Assembly: GCA_013140985.1 (NCBI GenBank)
Contig: JABFRU010000023.1
Span: 124,001-188,000, forward strand
Length of the DNA: 64,000 nucleotides
Direction of reading: 5' to 3'
Source: Chitinophagaceae bacterium
GTDB taxonomy: Bacteria > Bacteroidota > Bacteroidia > Chitinophagales > Chitinophagaceae
Numbering within the stretch: the stretch's first letter is position 1; every line of letters begins with the position of its first letter. Shown here one piece after another: positions 24,654-32,908 of the stretch. The notes under the pieces were generated by a model. The model saw only the letters and a program-made list of their open reading frames with translations. It did not search any database and was not told where the DNA came from. The position numbers and the translations under genes are program-made.

Positions 24654-26033
24654 ATGAGTATTCTTATTAAGAATGGAAGGATCGTTACTGCTACCGATGA
24701 TTATATAGCAGATATTTTTATCGAAGGAGAAACAGTAAAGACCATCGGCAAAAACTTATCAGTTAAAGCCGATAAAGAAATAGATGCTTCTGGTAAATTG
24801 GTTTTTCCCGGTGGCATTGACCCGCATGTACATCTCGATATGCCGTTCATGGGAACATTCTCTTCTGATAATTATGAAACGGGGACAAGAGCAGCATTAT
24901 ATGGCGGCACGACGATGGTAATTGATTTCATTTTACAAAAACAAGGCAACTCATTACAAGCCGCACTGGATGAATGGAGAGGCAGGAGTAATAATAATTG
25001 TGTGGGTGATTATAGTTTCCATATGGCGGTGACTGATTTTAATGATGATACAAAAAAAGAGATACAGGGATTGATCGAAAATGAAGGGATCGTTTCTTTC
25101 AAAACATTCATGGCATATAAAGGAGCATTGATGATCGATGACCGGCAGATGATCGGCTTAATGGAAGAAGTAAAGAAACATGGTGGTTTGATCAACGTTC
25201 ATGCCACCAATGGTGACATGATCGATTATTTGATCGCCAAACACAGAGCAGAAGGTAAACTATCCCCTTTATATCATTATTTGTCCCAGCCTGAAATAAC
25301 TGAAGCTGAAGCCAGCGAACGTTTTGTTGACATGGCGAGCTATACAGGCTGCCCTGGCTATATCGTTCATCTTACCTGCGAGGGAGCATTGAATGCAGTA
25401 AGAAATGCAACAAGAAGAAATCAAAAGATGTTTGTAGAGACCTGCATCCAGTATTTGATCATCGATGCATCATTATATGAAAAAGGAGATGGAGCTAAAT
25501 GGGTGATGAGTCCTCCCCTGCGGGAAAAGAAAGACCAGGCGACATTGTGGGCGGGCATTAACCAGGGACTTGTACAAGTTGTCGCAACCGATCATTGTCC
25601 ATTCAAATGGGAACAGAAATTAATGGGTAAAGATGATTTTTCTAAAATACCTAATGGGCATCCTGCCATTGAAAACAGGATGGAGTTATTGTACAGCGAA
25701 GGCGTTCACAAAGGAAAGATCACATTAAACAAATATGTTGAAGTCGCTTGTACCAATCCTGCAAAGATCTTCGGTATGTTTCCAAGAAAAGGGACGATCG
25801 CTGTAGGAAGCGATGCCGATATTGTAATTTTTGATCCAAAAGAAAAACATAAGATATCAGCTAAAACACATCACATGAATGTTGACTATAGCAGCTATGA
25901 AGGCTGGGAAGTTACAGGCAAAGTGAAAACTGTTTTACTACGGGGCAAAGTGGCAATTGAAAACAATCATTGCCATGTTGACAAAGGATATGGTAAATTT
26001 ATAAAGAGGAATAAAGTGAGCCAGATAATTTAG
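24654..26033 (+). CDS. hydA: Dihydropyrimidinase
   Basis: 459 residues, cyclic amidohydrolase fold. Metal ligands are all visible: H58-x-H60 in GGIDPHVHLD, the carboxylated lysine K150 in VSFKTFMAYKG, H183 in NVHATNG, H239 in YIVHLTCEG and D313 in VATDHCPF. It opens the ring of dihydrouracil or dihydrothymine to N-carbamoyl-beta-amino acids, step two of reductive pyrimidine degradation. A hydantoinase with other specificity is possible, but the neighbours fit dihydropyrimidinase. Confidence 0.94.
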   Translation: MSILIKNGRIVTATDDYIADIFIEGETVKTIGKNLSVKADKEIDASGKLVFPGGIDPHVHLDMPFMGTFSSDNYETGTRAALYGGTTMVIDFILQKQGNSLQAALDEWRGRSNNNCVGDYSFHMAVTDFNDDTKKEIQGLIENEGIVSFKTFMAYKGALMIDDRQMIGLMEEVKKHGGLINVHATNGDMIDYLIAKHRAEGKLSPLYHYLSQPEITEAEASERFVDMASYTGCPGYIVHLTCEGALNAVRNATRRNQKMFVETCIQYLIIDASLYEKGDGAKWVMSPPLREKKDQATLWAGINQGLVQVVATDHCPFKWEQKLMGKDDFSKIPNGHPAIENRMELLYSEGVHKGKITLNKYVEVACTNPAKIFGMFPRKGTIAVGSDADIVIFDPKEKHKISAKTHHMNVDYSSYEGWEVTGKVKTVLLRGKVAIENNHCHVDKGYGKFIKRNKVSQII

Positions 26034-26039
26034 TAAGTA

Positions 26040-26120
26040 AGTCTGAAAGACCGAAAGTCCGGAAGACAAGCGTTGATATAAAAAGCCTTCCGGACTTTCC
26101 GATTTTCGGTCTTCCGGACT
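26040..26120. repeat. Intergenic hairpin with GTCCGGAAGAC / GACCGAAAGTC arms
   Basis: Left arm 26040-26067 and right arm 26086-26120 pair through AGTCYGRAAGACCGAAA and AGTCCGGAAG; the loop is about 18 nt and A/T-rich. It occupies the dihydropyrimidinase to beta-ureidopropionase gap. Confidence 0.8.
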
Positions 26121-26136
26121 CATAAAAATCAATATT

Positions 26137-27003
26137 ATGCCCAGAAACATTAAATCAGGATTAATTCAACTTTCATTGCCAAAAACAGAAGGTGAAGGAA
26201 CCATTGCAGAGATAAAAGAAGCAATGGTGCAAAAACATATTCCGCTGATCGAAGAAGCGGGAAAAAAAGGGGTACAGATACTTTGCTTCCAGGAAATTTT
26301 TAATACGCCTTATTTCTGTCCCGGCCAGGACAAAGCATGGTATGAAAGTGCAGAGACAGTCCCGGGTGTTACAACTGAACGGATGCAGGAATATGCTAAG
26401 AAATATAATATGGTCATTATTGTTCCGATGTATGAGAAGGAACAGGCCGGTGTTTTATACAATACAGCGGCGGTGATAGATGCAGACGGAACTTATTTAG
26501 GAAAGTATCGCAAGAATCATATTCCGCATACATCTGGTTTCTGGGAAAAATTTTTCTTTAAGCCAGGCAACTTAGGCTATCCTGTTTTTCAAACAAAGTA
26601 TGCAAAGGTTGGGGTATATATATGTTATGATCGTCATTTTCCTGATGGCGCAAGATGTTTGGGATTGAATGGAGCAGAGATCGTTTATAATCCTTCAGCA
26701 ACTGTTGCAGGCTTATCACAATATTTATGGAAACTGGAACAACCGGCACATGCTGCTGCGAACGGATATTTTATGGGTTGTATCAATAGAGTTGGATATG
26801 AAAAGCCATGGAACCTTGGCAAATTTTATGGCAGTTCTTATTTCGTTGACCCAAGAGGACAAATATTTGCACAGGCAAGTGAGGACAATGATGAACTGTT
26901 AATTGCCGATTTTGATCTTGATATGATCGAACAGGTAAGATCAACATGGCAATTCTTCAGGGACAGGAGACCAGAAACGTATGGGAAATTGGTTGAATTA
27001 TAA
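26137..27003 (+). CDS. N-carbamoyl-beta-alanine amidohydrolase (beta-ureidopropionase), nitrilase superfamily
   Basis: 288 residues. The nitrilase catalytic triad is clear: E53 in LCFQEIFNTPYF, K126 in YRKNHIPH and C163 in VGVYICYDRHFPDGAR. NPSATVAGLSQYLW and NRVGYEKPWNLGKFYGSSY fit the beta-ureidopropionase branch. It hydrolyses N-carbamoyl-beta-alanine (or the methyl homologue) to the beta-amino acid, CO2 and NH3, the third step of the pathway. Confidence 0.92.
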   Translation: MPRNIKSGLIQLSLPKTEGEGTIAEIKEAMVQKHIPLIEEAGKKGVQILCFQEIFNTPYFCPGQDKAWYESAETVPGVTTERMQEYAKKYNMVIIVPMYEKEQAGVLYNTAAVIDADGTYLGKYRKNHIPHTSGFWEKFFFKPGNLGYPVFQTKYAKVGVYICYDRHFPDGARCLGLNGAEIVYNPSATVAGLSQYLWKLEQPAHAAANGYFMGCINRVGYEKPWNLGKFYGSSYFVDPRGQIFAQASEDNDELLIADFDLDMIEQVRSTWQFFRDRRPETYGKLVEL

Positions 27004-27005
27004 TT

Positions 27006-27103
27006 CGAATGTGAAAATGTGGAGATGTGATAAATGTGAGAATAATCCAATACATCACGTATCATTTCCACACTTCCACATTCATAACATTTACACATTT
27101 CGT
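27006..27103. repeat. Intergenic hairpin with AATGTGGA / ATGTGATA word-repeat arms
   Basis: Left arm about 27006-27041 contains AATGTGAAAATGTGGAGATG; right arm about 27058-27103 contains TTCCACACTTCCACATTC and CATTTACACATTTCG. Pairing is imperfect but spans more than 20 bp. It fills the gap before preT. Confidence 0.7.
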
Positions 27104-27105
27104 AT

Positions 27106-28458
27106 ATGGCCATCACAAATAACAAGCTAACCAAAGAGCAATACGAACAGAATTTTGCCGACATCCATCCGCCGTTCGAAAATAAAACTGCGGCGCAGGT
27201 GGAAGCCAACCGTTGTTTGTATTGTTATGATGCTCCCTGCACCAAGAGCTGTCCTACCGGCATTAATGTTCCTAAGTTCATCAAACAAATTGCCAGCGAC
27301 AATGTAAAAGGATCGGCCCATACTATTTTTGTTTCTAATATCATGGGAGCCGGTTGCAGTAAAGTTTGCCCCGTAGAAAAATTATGTGAAGGTGCCTGCG
27401 TTTATAATTTATTGGAGGAAGAGCCTATTCATATTGCAAAGCTGCAGCGTTACTCCACGGAGAAAGCAATGGATAATAACTGGCAGTTATTTGAAAGAAA
27501 ACCATCAACAGGAAAAAAAGTGGCGATCGTTGGTGCAGGCCCTGCCGGATTAAGTTGCGCCCATGTTTTATCAAGAGAAGGTATTGATATAACCATTTAT
27601 GAAAAAGAAAGTAAAGGTGGTGGATTGATGACCTATGGTATTGCTGCCTATAAAGTAACACCGCAGTTCTGTGAGGATGAAGTGAATTATATAACAGCTA
27701 TTGGTGGTATTGAAATAAAATACAACCGGGAACTCGGCAAAGACATCACCCTTTCACAATTGAAAAAAGAATTTGATGCGGTTTATCTTGGCATAGGCGT
27801 TGGCGTAGCCCGGCAATTGGATATCCCGGGAGAAAAATTAGAAGGTGTAGTGGATGCCATTCAGTTCATTTATGATTTACGTTCCAAAGGGTATCCGGCG
27901 ATTCCTGTCGGTGATAAGGTAGCTGTAATTGGTATGGGCATGACAGCCATTGACGCAGCTACACAAGCCAAACGTCTCGGTGCAAAAGAAGTGACAATGG
28001 TTTACCGCAGAACAGAAGCAGAAAAACCATGCACCCAGGCGGAATTGGATATTGCAATGCTCGATGGCTGTGAGATCATATGGCTTGCAGCGCCAAAAAA
28101 ACTAAAAGGTTCACAGGGAAAAGTAAAACAACTTGTATGCAGTAAAATGAAACTCGGTGAACCCGATGCAAGTGGAAGAAGAAGTCCTGTGGACACAGGA
28201 GAAACATTTACATTGGATGTTGACATGGTTATCAAAGCAGCGGGACAAGTACCGTTTGAAAAATTAGTGAAGAAATATAAACTGGATAATAAAAACGGCA
28301 AGTTGGTCATTGATAAAAATTGTGCAACAAATATCAAAGGCGTTTTCGCCGGGGGTGATGCAGTGAATGGTGGTAAAGAAGTGGTGGATGCTGTGCAGGC
28401 AGGGAAAGATGGAGCGGCATCCATATTATCGTATCTGGGAATAAAAAATAAGGAATGA
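27106..28458 (+). CDS. preT: Dihydropyrimidine dehydrogenase subunit PreT (NAD(P)H:flavin subunit)
   Basis: 450 residues, related to the glutamate synthase small subunit. N-terminal Fe-S domain with RCLYCYDAPCTKSCPTG and GCSKVCPVEKLCEGACV; FAD-binding VAIVGAGPAGLSCAHVL (about 130-147); a second Rossmann motif VAVIGMGMTAIDAA (about 270-283); C-terminal GVFAGGDAVNGG. PreT passes electrons from NAD(P)H to PreA for reduction of uracil or thymine. The preA gene follows 124 nt downstream after a hairpin. Confidence 0.93.
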   Translation: MAITNNKLTKEQYEQNFADIHPPFENKTAAQVEANRCLYCYDAPCTKSCPTGINVPKFIKQIASDNVKGSAHTIFVSNIMGAGCSKVCPVEKLCEGACVYNLLEEEPIHIAKLQRYSTEKAMDNNWQLFERKPSTGKKVAIVGAGPAGLSCAHVLSREGIDITIYEKESKGGGLMTYGIAAYKVTPQFCEDEVNYITAIGGIEIKYNRELGKDITLSQLKKEFDAVYLGIGVGVARQLDIPGEKLEGVVDAIQFIYDLRSKGYPAIPVGDKVAVIGMGMTAIDAATQAKRLGAKEVTMVYRRTEAEKPCTQAELDIAMLDGCEIIWLAAPKKLKGSQGKVKQLVCSKMKLGEPDASGRRSPVDTGETFTLDVDMVIKAAGQVPFEKLVKKYKLDNKNGKLVIDKNCATNIKGVFAGGDAVNGGKEVVDAVQAGKDGAASILSYLGIKNKE

Positions 28459-28556
28459 ATAATAAGAAATGAAAAAGTGAGTTAAAAAGGAAAAGGCCAT
28501 ATCAGAAACAATGTTCCCTACGAAGCTTATTTATTCATTTTTTATTCCTTATTATT
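28447..28556. repeat. Intergenic hairpin with AATAAGGAATGAA word-repeat arms
   Basis: The left arm begins in the last codons of preT (AATAAGGAATGAATAATAAG) and the right arm (28525-28556) reads CTTATTTATTCATT and ATTCCTTATTATT. It lies between preT and preA. Confidence 0.75.
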
Positions 28557-28582
28557 AATTAAACAATATTAACAGACTTCGT

Positions 28583-29851
28583 ATGGCAGATATATCATCA
28601 AATTTTTTAGGAATCAAATCTCCCAATCCATTCTGGTTGGCGAGTGCCCCTCCTACCGATAAAAAATACAATGTGCTCCGGGCTTTTGAAGCCGGCTGGG
28701 GCGGTGTGGTTTGGAAAACATTGGGCAGCCAGGTAAAGAATGTTTCCTCAAGATATTCTGCTGTTGATTATGGCGGGCAAAGAGTGATGGGATTCAATAA
28801 TATTGAATTGATCTCTGACAGACCCTTAGAAATAAATCTGAAAGAAATTGAAGAGTGTGTAAAATTATTTCCCGACAGGGCGATGATCGTTTCGCTGATG
28901 GCGGATAACGATAAAAAAAGCTGGTCTGAATTAATAAAAAAAGTTGAAGACACCGGCGCACATGGATTCGAATTGAACTTTGGTTGCCCGCATGGAATGA
29001 CAGAAAGAGGAATGGGTGCAGCCGTAGGACAAGACCCCGAGATCGCCTGCATGGTAGTGGAATGGGTGATGGAAGCGGCAACAATTCCTGTTATCACAAA
29101 ACTTACCCCGAATGTACATTCAGTCGTACCGACAGGCCGTTCAGTTGTAAAAGCAGGAACGAATGCGTTATCATTAATAAATACGATACAATCAGTGACG
29201 GGTGTTGACCTGGATACATTGGTTCCTAATCCTTATGTAGCTGGTAAATCAGTATTTGGCGGTTATTGTGGTCCTGCGGTAAAACCTATCGCCTTAAAAA
29301 TGCTGACCACTATTGCGCAGGATGAGTTGACGAGCAAAGTTCCTATCTCAGGTATTGGTGGAGTTAGTAATTGGAAAGATGCTGTTGAATTTATGTTGTT
29401 AGGTGCCAGCAATGTGCAGGTTTGTACCGCTGCGATGAAATATGGATTCAGGATCGTGGAAGACATGATCGAAGGACTGAACAACTGGATGGATGAAAAA
29501 GGATTTAAAATATTAGATGATTTTATTGGAAAATCAGTTGATACCATTACACATTGGGAAGATCTCGATATCAATTATCATCATATTGCAAAGATCAACC
29601 AGGATAAATGTATTCATTGCGGTCTTTGTTATATCGCCTGCGAGGATACATCGCATCAATCCATCAACCTTGCTTACGGCAAACCCTATAACACATATAC
29701 TGTAAAAGAAGAAGAATGCGTTGGCTGCAACTTATGTATGCTTGTTTGCCCGGTTGATAAATGTATTACCATGGAGGAACATCGTGTGGCGCCGGAGTAT
29801 GTGAATTGGGTGGAATGGCAAAAAAGAGGGTTGCCGTTGAACGATCACTGA
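28583..29851 (+). CDS. preA: Dihydropyrimidine dehydrogenase subunit PreA
   Basis: 422 residues. A dihydroorotate-dehydrogenase-like FMN barrel (ISSNFLGIKSPNPFWLASAP, GFELNFGCPHGMTERGMG, VPISGIGGVSNWKDAVEF) is followed by a ferredoxin domain with two [4Fe-4S] sites, CIHCGLCYIACEDTSH and CVGCNLCMLVCPVDKC. It reduces uracil or thymine to the dihydro form as a heteromer with PreT, the first step of the pathway. It is the last gene of the operon; no obvious terminator is seen downstream. Confidence 0.94.
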   Translation: MADISSNFLGIKSPNPFWLASAPPTDKKYNVLRAFEAGWGGVVWKTLGSQVKNVSSRYSAVDYGGQRVMGFNNIELISDRPLEINLKEIEECVKLFPDRAMIVSLMADNDKKSWSELIKKVEDTGAHGFELNFGCPHGMTERGMGAAVGQDPEIACMVVEWVMEAATIPVITKLTPNVHSVVPTGRSVVKAGTNALSLINTIQSVTGVDLDTLVPNPYVAGKSVFGGYCGPAVKPIALKMLTTIAQDELTSKVPISGIGGVSNWKDAVEFMLLGASNVQVCTAAMKYGFRIVEDMIEGLNNWMDEKGFKILDDFIGKSVDTITHWEDLDINYHHIAKINQDKCIHCGLCYIACEDTSHQSINLAYGKPYNTYTVKEEECVGCNLCMLVCPVDKCITMEEHRVAPEYVNWVEWQKRGLPLNDH

Positions 29852-29938
29852 GTTTTGAGTTAAGAGTTCAGAATTATGGGTAGCCCATTAACCCCGGTTA
29901 TGAGAGAAAAGAAATAAATAAAGAGAGCCTGCCTGAAT

Positions 29939-30340
29939 TTACAGGGCTTTCATTTTATTATTCTTCGCATCATGGGTGAGCTCTGCCAGTCCTAATGCTT
30001 CCATCAGCGGCGGCACATATACACCAAACCTTCCCCTGAAACCTTTCTTTAGGCCATACCATCCGCTCACGGGGTTTTTTGGCGAACGACCCCATGCTTC
30101 CACGGTGCCTTCTTTGACTGGCTTTTGTTCATCAGCACCGCCAAGGTCTATCCAGTCGCCATGCTTTTTAAGCATTGTATGCAGGTCATCAATACAGCGC
30201 CACTGGTAGTGCAGCGTGGTACTGCCCACTTTGCATACCAATATGTCATCCTCCTTGTACATAATGTAAGCAGATGAACCCGGTGGGGTTTTCAGTTCCC
30301 ATGGACTATCTTTTGTGCCCTTGCCTTTTGCTTTTGCCAT
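29939..30340 (-). CDS. Conserved hypothetical protein, probably DUF6855 family
   Basis: 133 residues, soluble. Conserved-looking blocks: DSPWELKTPPGSSAYIMY, LHYQWRCIDDLHTMLKKHGD, EGTVEAWGRSPKNPVSGWYG and RGRFGVYVPPLMEALGLAEL. The pattern fits a widespread small family I associate with DUF6855, from memory. Function is unknown. The AKAKGKGTK start is basic. The stop region overlaps a weak hairpin (AGCC/GGCT with CCTG/CAGG) that may terminate the minus transcript. Convergent with preA. Confidence 0.75.
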   Translation of the reverse strand: MAKAKGKGTKDSPWELKTPPGSSAYIMYKEDDILVCKVGSTTLHYQWRCIDDLHTMLKKHGDWIDLGGADEQKPVKEGTVEAWGRSPKNPVSGWYGLKKGFRGRFGVYVPPLMEALGLAELTHDAKNNKMKAL

Positions 30341-30405
30341 GATGCTAGTTTAAAGTGTATTAAAGATAGAAATATTTGCAAGCCAGGCAAGCAGGGCATG
30401 TTTTG

Positions 30406-30413
30406 TATGTTTG
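30406..30413 (+). promoter_or_regulatory. Putative -7 element TATGTTTG for the cyclase gene
   Basis: TAnnTTTG match 20 nt before the ATG at 30433; the -33 box is not recognisable. Confidence 0.4.
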
Positions 30414-30432
30414 ACAAATAAAGTAAACCGGT

Positions 30433-31521
30433 ATGACACAAAGTTTGCGGTTAAAACTCACCAAGCTGCTTATTATTATCATTTGCTGGGCTATCATGGG
30501 TTTCCTCATTGGCTGTTACGATTACTTTGTGCTGCGTTCAGAATTATCTGCCGGGATGTCTGCTAAATTTTCACTTTCTCAACATCTTTTCTTCAGTATC
30601 ATGACAGGCCTGATGGGAGCTGTTATGGGTGGCAGCTTCCTGGTTTTTTATGTAAATGAAAAATACAGGGACAGACCCTATGGGTTTACTGTTATGGCCG
30701 TGGTGCTTTCATTTATTATAGTAGTAACGGTAATTGCGGTGGTATTAGCTGCTGTGGTGGCGCCGCTGCAAACCGGTAAATCTTTTGCACACCCGGAAAC
30801 GCAAAAGGTTTTTAGAAATGCTCTTTTTGACCCCATTCATTTAAAGAACATCACTATCTGGTCGCTGGTGGTAGCGGTAACACAAATATTGCTGCAGTTC
30901 AATACCAAGTTTGGTGAGGGCAACCTGTGGAATATGGTACGGGGCAAGTATCAAACCCCTAAAGAAGAACAGCGCATTTTCATGTTTGTAGATATTAATG
31001 GCTCTACCAGCATTGCAGAAAAACTGGGCGATGAAAAATACCACCAATTACTCAAAGATTATTTTGCTGATCTTACTAACCCAATACTGGATAATAAGGG
31101 TGAGATATACCAGTATGTGGGCGATGAAATAATCATTTCCTGGAAATATAAAGAAGGTTATGCTGATAGTAATTGTTTTGATTGCTTTTTTGATATGAAA
31201 AAAGAAATAAAGAAGCGCAGCGTCTTTTATTCTGAGAAATACGGCCTGGTACCGGGCTTTAAAGCAGGGCTGCATTTTGGTCGTGTAATGGCCGGCGAGG
31301 TGGGCATCATAAAGCGGGACATTACCTTTTCCGGAGATGTACTGAACACCACCAGCCGAATACAGGGCAAGTGCAAAGAATTGAATGCAGAGATTATTGC
31401 ATCCGGCGATCTTATCAATGCCATACCGCTAAACGGAAAATATAAAGTGGTGCAGTTGGGCAGCATACAACTGCGGGGAAAAGAAAAGGAAGTCGGGCTG
31501 TGTACGGTGGTGCAAGTGTAA
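30433..31521 (+). CDS. Membrane-anchored class III adenylate/guanylate cyclase
   Basis: 362 residues. Four membrane segments in the first 155 residues (about 10-32, 48-74, 84-112, 139-156), then a class III cyclase domain: metal Asp187 in FMFVDINGST, Asp231 in YQYVGDEIIISW, and the transition-state segment DITFSGDVLNTTSRIQG with Asn and Arg present. Both catalytic metal ligands are kept, so it is probably active. The nucleotide (cAMP or cGMP) cannot be decided from these motifs. No cyclic-nucleotide receptor gene is adjacent. Confidence 0.9.
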   Translation: MTQSLRLKLTKLLIIIICWAIMGFLIGCYDYFVLRSELSAGMSAKFSLSQHLFFSIMTGLMGAVMGGSFLVFYVNEKYRDRPYGFTVMAVVLSFIIVVTVIAVVLAAVVAPLQTGKSFAHPETQKVFRNALFDPIHLKNITIWSLVVAVTQILLQFNTKFGEGNLWNMVRGKYQTPKEEQRIFMFVDINGSTSIAEKLGDEKYHQLLKDYFADLTNPILDNKGEIYQYVGDEIIISWKYKEGYADSNCFDCFFDMKKEIKKRSVFYSEKYGLVPGFKAGLHFGRVMAGEVGIIKRDITFSGDVLNTTSRIQGKCKELNAEIIASGDLINAIPLNGKYKVVQLGSIQLRGKEKEVGLCTVVQV

Positions 31522-31694
31522 CCTCACATCCTTTGTCTGCTTTCTCAGCCTTGGATCGGGGCGTTGGGTTTTCATTTCAGTCCGGTATCCTGTTAAGCTT
31601 TGCAAACGCAGTCCGGCCGGTTAATTAATTTTTTTAGCCGATCCATTACATTTGAAAACGGGCATATACATTTAAGAAACCACCACTGCACTAT

Positions 31695-31768
31695 ATGTTA
31701 AACAATTCTCCAACGAAGCTCAAAAGAACCGCTTTGAGACCTTTGTAGATGCCATACTCGCCATCATC
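31695..31768 (+). other. Out-of-frame N-terminal codons of the TMEM175-like gene
   Basis: From ATG 31695 the sequence reads M-L-N-N-S-P-T-K-L-K-R-T and then stops at a TAG. One extra A in the AAAA run at 31722-31725 would continue as K-N-R-F-E-T-F-V-D-A-I-L-A-I, the conserved first helix, and join the long frame that follows. Confidence 0.6.
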
Positions 31769-32302
31769 ATGACCATCCTGGTACTGGAATTCAAAGTACC
31801 TGAAGAAGCTTTTCATTCAGATGGAAATATCAAATCATTCCTGCACCACCTGTTGCCATCAATATTCAGCTATTTTATTTCGTTCTCCACCATTGTCATA
31901 TTATGGATGGATCATCATAACCTGTTCCGGTTGCTGAAAAGAGCAGACCCGCCATTAGTGTTCCTTAATTTTTTATTTATACTTTTTCTGTCGGCCACAC
32001 CCTTTACCACTTCACTTGCCGGAAGAAATTATGAAAGCCCCTTTGCAGTCTCTCTTGTTGGTATCAACTATTTGCTGATGAACCTGGCCTTCTCCTCTAT
32101 CTGGGTATATGCATTAAAAAATAAGATGATCTCCGAACAAGCACAACAACAGTTGTCAACAAAAAAGGAAAACATGATTATTGCTGCCGGCATTGTGCTC
32201 AGCCTGGCAGGTATTCCTTTGGCCTATGTCAGCACTTATATCACTTTTAGCCTGTTCTTTATTATTCTTATAATTCATATGATAAGATTATGGCGGCATT
32301 AA
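31769..32302 (+). CDS. TMEM175-family (DUF1211) potassium-channel-like protein, frameshifted 5' end
   Basis: 177 residues in the intact frame, with about six hydrophobic segments: TILVLEFKVPE, then YFISFSTIVILWMDHHNLF, FLNFLFILFLSATPFTTSLA, the MNLAFSSIWVYALK segment and two C-terminal helices. Family TMEM175 proteins carry an RxxxFSD motif in helix 1; the related RFETFVD lies just upstream in the same frame, but no start codon serves it. The ATG at 31769 would cut helix 1 in half. A one-base deletion in an A run at 31722-31725 is the simplest explanation, so this is either a pseudogene or a sequence error. Confidence 0.75.
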   Translation: MTILVLEFKVPEEAFHSDGNIKSFLHHLLPSIFSYFISFSTIVILWMDHHNLFRLLKRADPPLVFLNFLFILFLSATPFTTSLAGRNYESPFAVSLVGINYLLMNLAFSSIWVYALKNKMISEQAQQQLSTKKENMIIAAGIVLSLAGIPLAYVSTYITFSLFFIILIIHMIRLWRH

Positions 32303-32414
32303 CTGTTACGATTGGATATCAGCCGTAGGCCATCGTTTTTTCTTTAGTAACTCTACCCTCAAACAATGAGTGTCCTGAGCTGCCAAATCTCAGAAGAACC
32401 ATTTATGAATAACA

Positions 32415-32440
32415 AAACCTCCCGAAGAATCGGGAGGTTT
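32415..32440. terminator. Hairpin terminator between TMEM175-like gene and rpmE2
   Basis: AAACCTCCCGA and TCGGGAGGTTT pair as a near-perfect hairpin. It can end transcripts from either side; it lies 63 nt past the rpmE2 stop. Confidence 0.65.
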
Positions 32441-32502
32441 CAAAGTATAGCCATGAAAAACAAAACTCGAAGCTTGCGCCTCAAGCTCTGCACAATTTAA
32501 TA

Positions 32503-32757
32503 TTATTCTGCTTTTTTGGCGTATTTCTTTTTAAACTTATCAATACGGCCGGCTGTATCTACGAGCATGTTCTTACCCGTAAAGAAAGGATGAGATGTAT
32601 TAGATATCTCCAGCTTTACCAAAGGGTATTCGTTACCATCTTCCCATTGAACCTTCTCTTTAGACTCAGCTGTAGAGCGGCTTAAGAAACTATGACCATT
32701 ACTCATGTCCTTGAAAACAACTAACCGATACTTATCGGGGTGGATTCCTTTTTTCAT
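32503..32757 (-). CDS. rpmE2: 50S ribosomal protein L31, type B
   Basis: 84 residues from the ATG at 32757-32755 ([17 protein letters not shown]); the longer open frame upstream is leader sequence. Family features: [20 protein letters not shown] and [20 protein letters not shown]. It lacks the four zinc cysteines of classic L31, as in type B (zinc-independent) proteins. A consensus promoter and a leader hairpin precede it. Confidence 0.95.
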   Translation of the reverse strand: MKKGIHPDKYRLVVFKDMSNGHSFLSRSTAESKEKVQWEDGNEYPLVKLEISNTSHPFFTGKNMLVDTAGRIDKFKKKYAKKAE

Positions 32758-32777
32758 AACTTGATGATTTTTAAAGG

Positions 32778-32799
32778 CTACACGGATTTTGCCGTATAG
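32778..32799 (-). promoter_or_regulatory. Leader hairpin in the rpmE2 5' UTR
   Basis: On the minus strand CTATACGG-CAAAAT-CCGTGTAG, 8-bp arms with one mismatch, between the promoter and the ATG. Ribosomal-protein leaders often bind their own product; this role is an inference. Confidence 0.45.
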
Positions 32800-32822
32800 A
32801 TGAATAGATAATTTTAGGGCGG

Positions 32823-32854
32823 CAAAGATAATTGTGGGATGGCTTTCAGCCAAA
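32823..32854 (-). promoter_or_regulatory. Consensus Bacteroidota promoter for rpmE2
   Basis: TTTG (32854-32851), 20-nt spacer, TATCTTTG (32830-32823). The start should fall near 32816, giving a leader of about 58 nt. Confidence 0.7.
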
Positions 32855-32908
32855 TCTTATTAACTGGGGTTATGCAACTTTAAAATAGCCTGTAAGACGG
32901 CAATTCGG

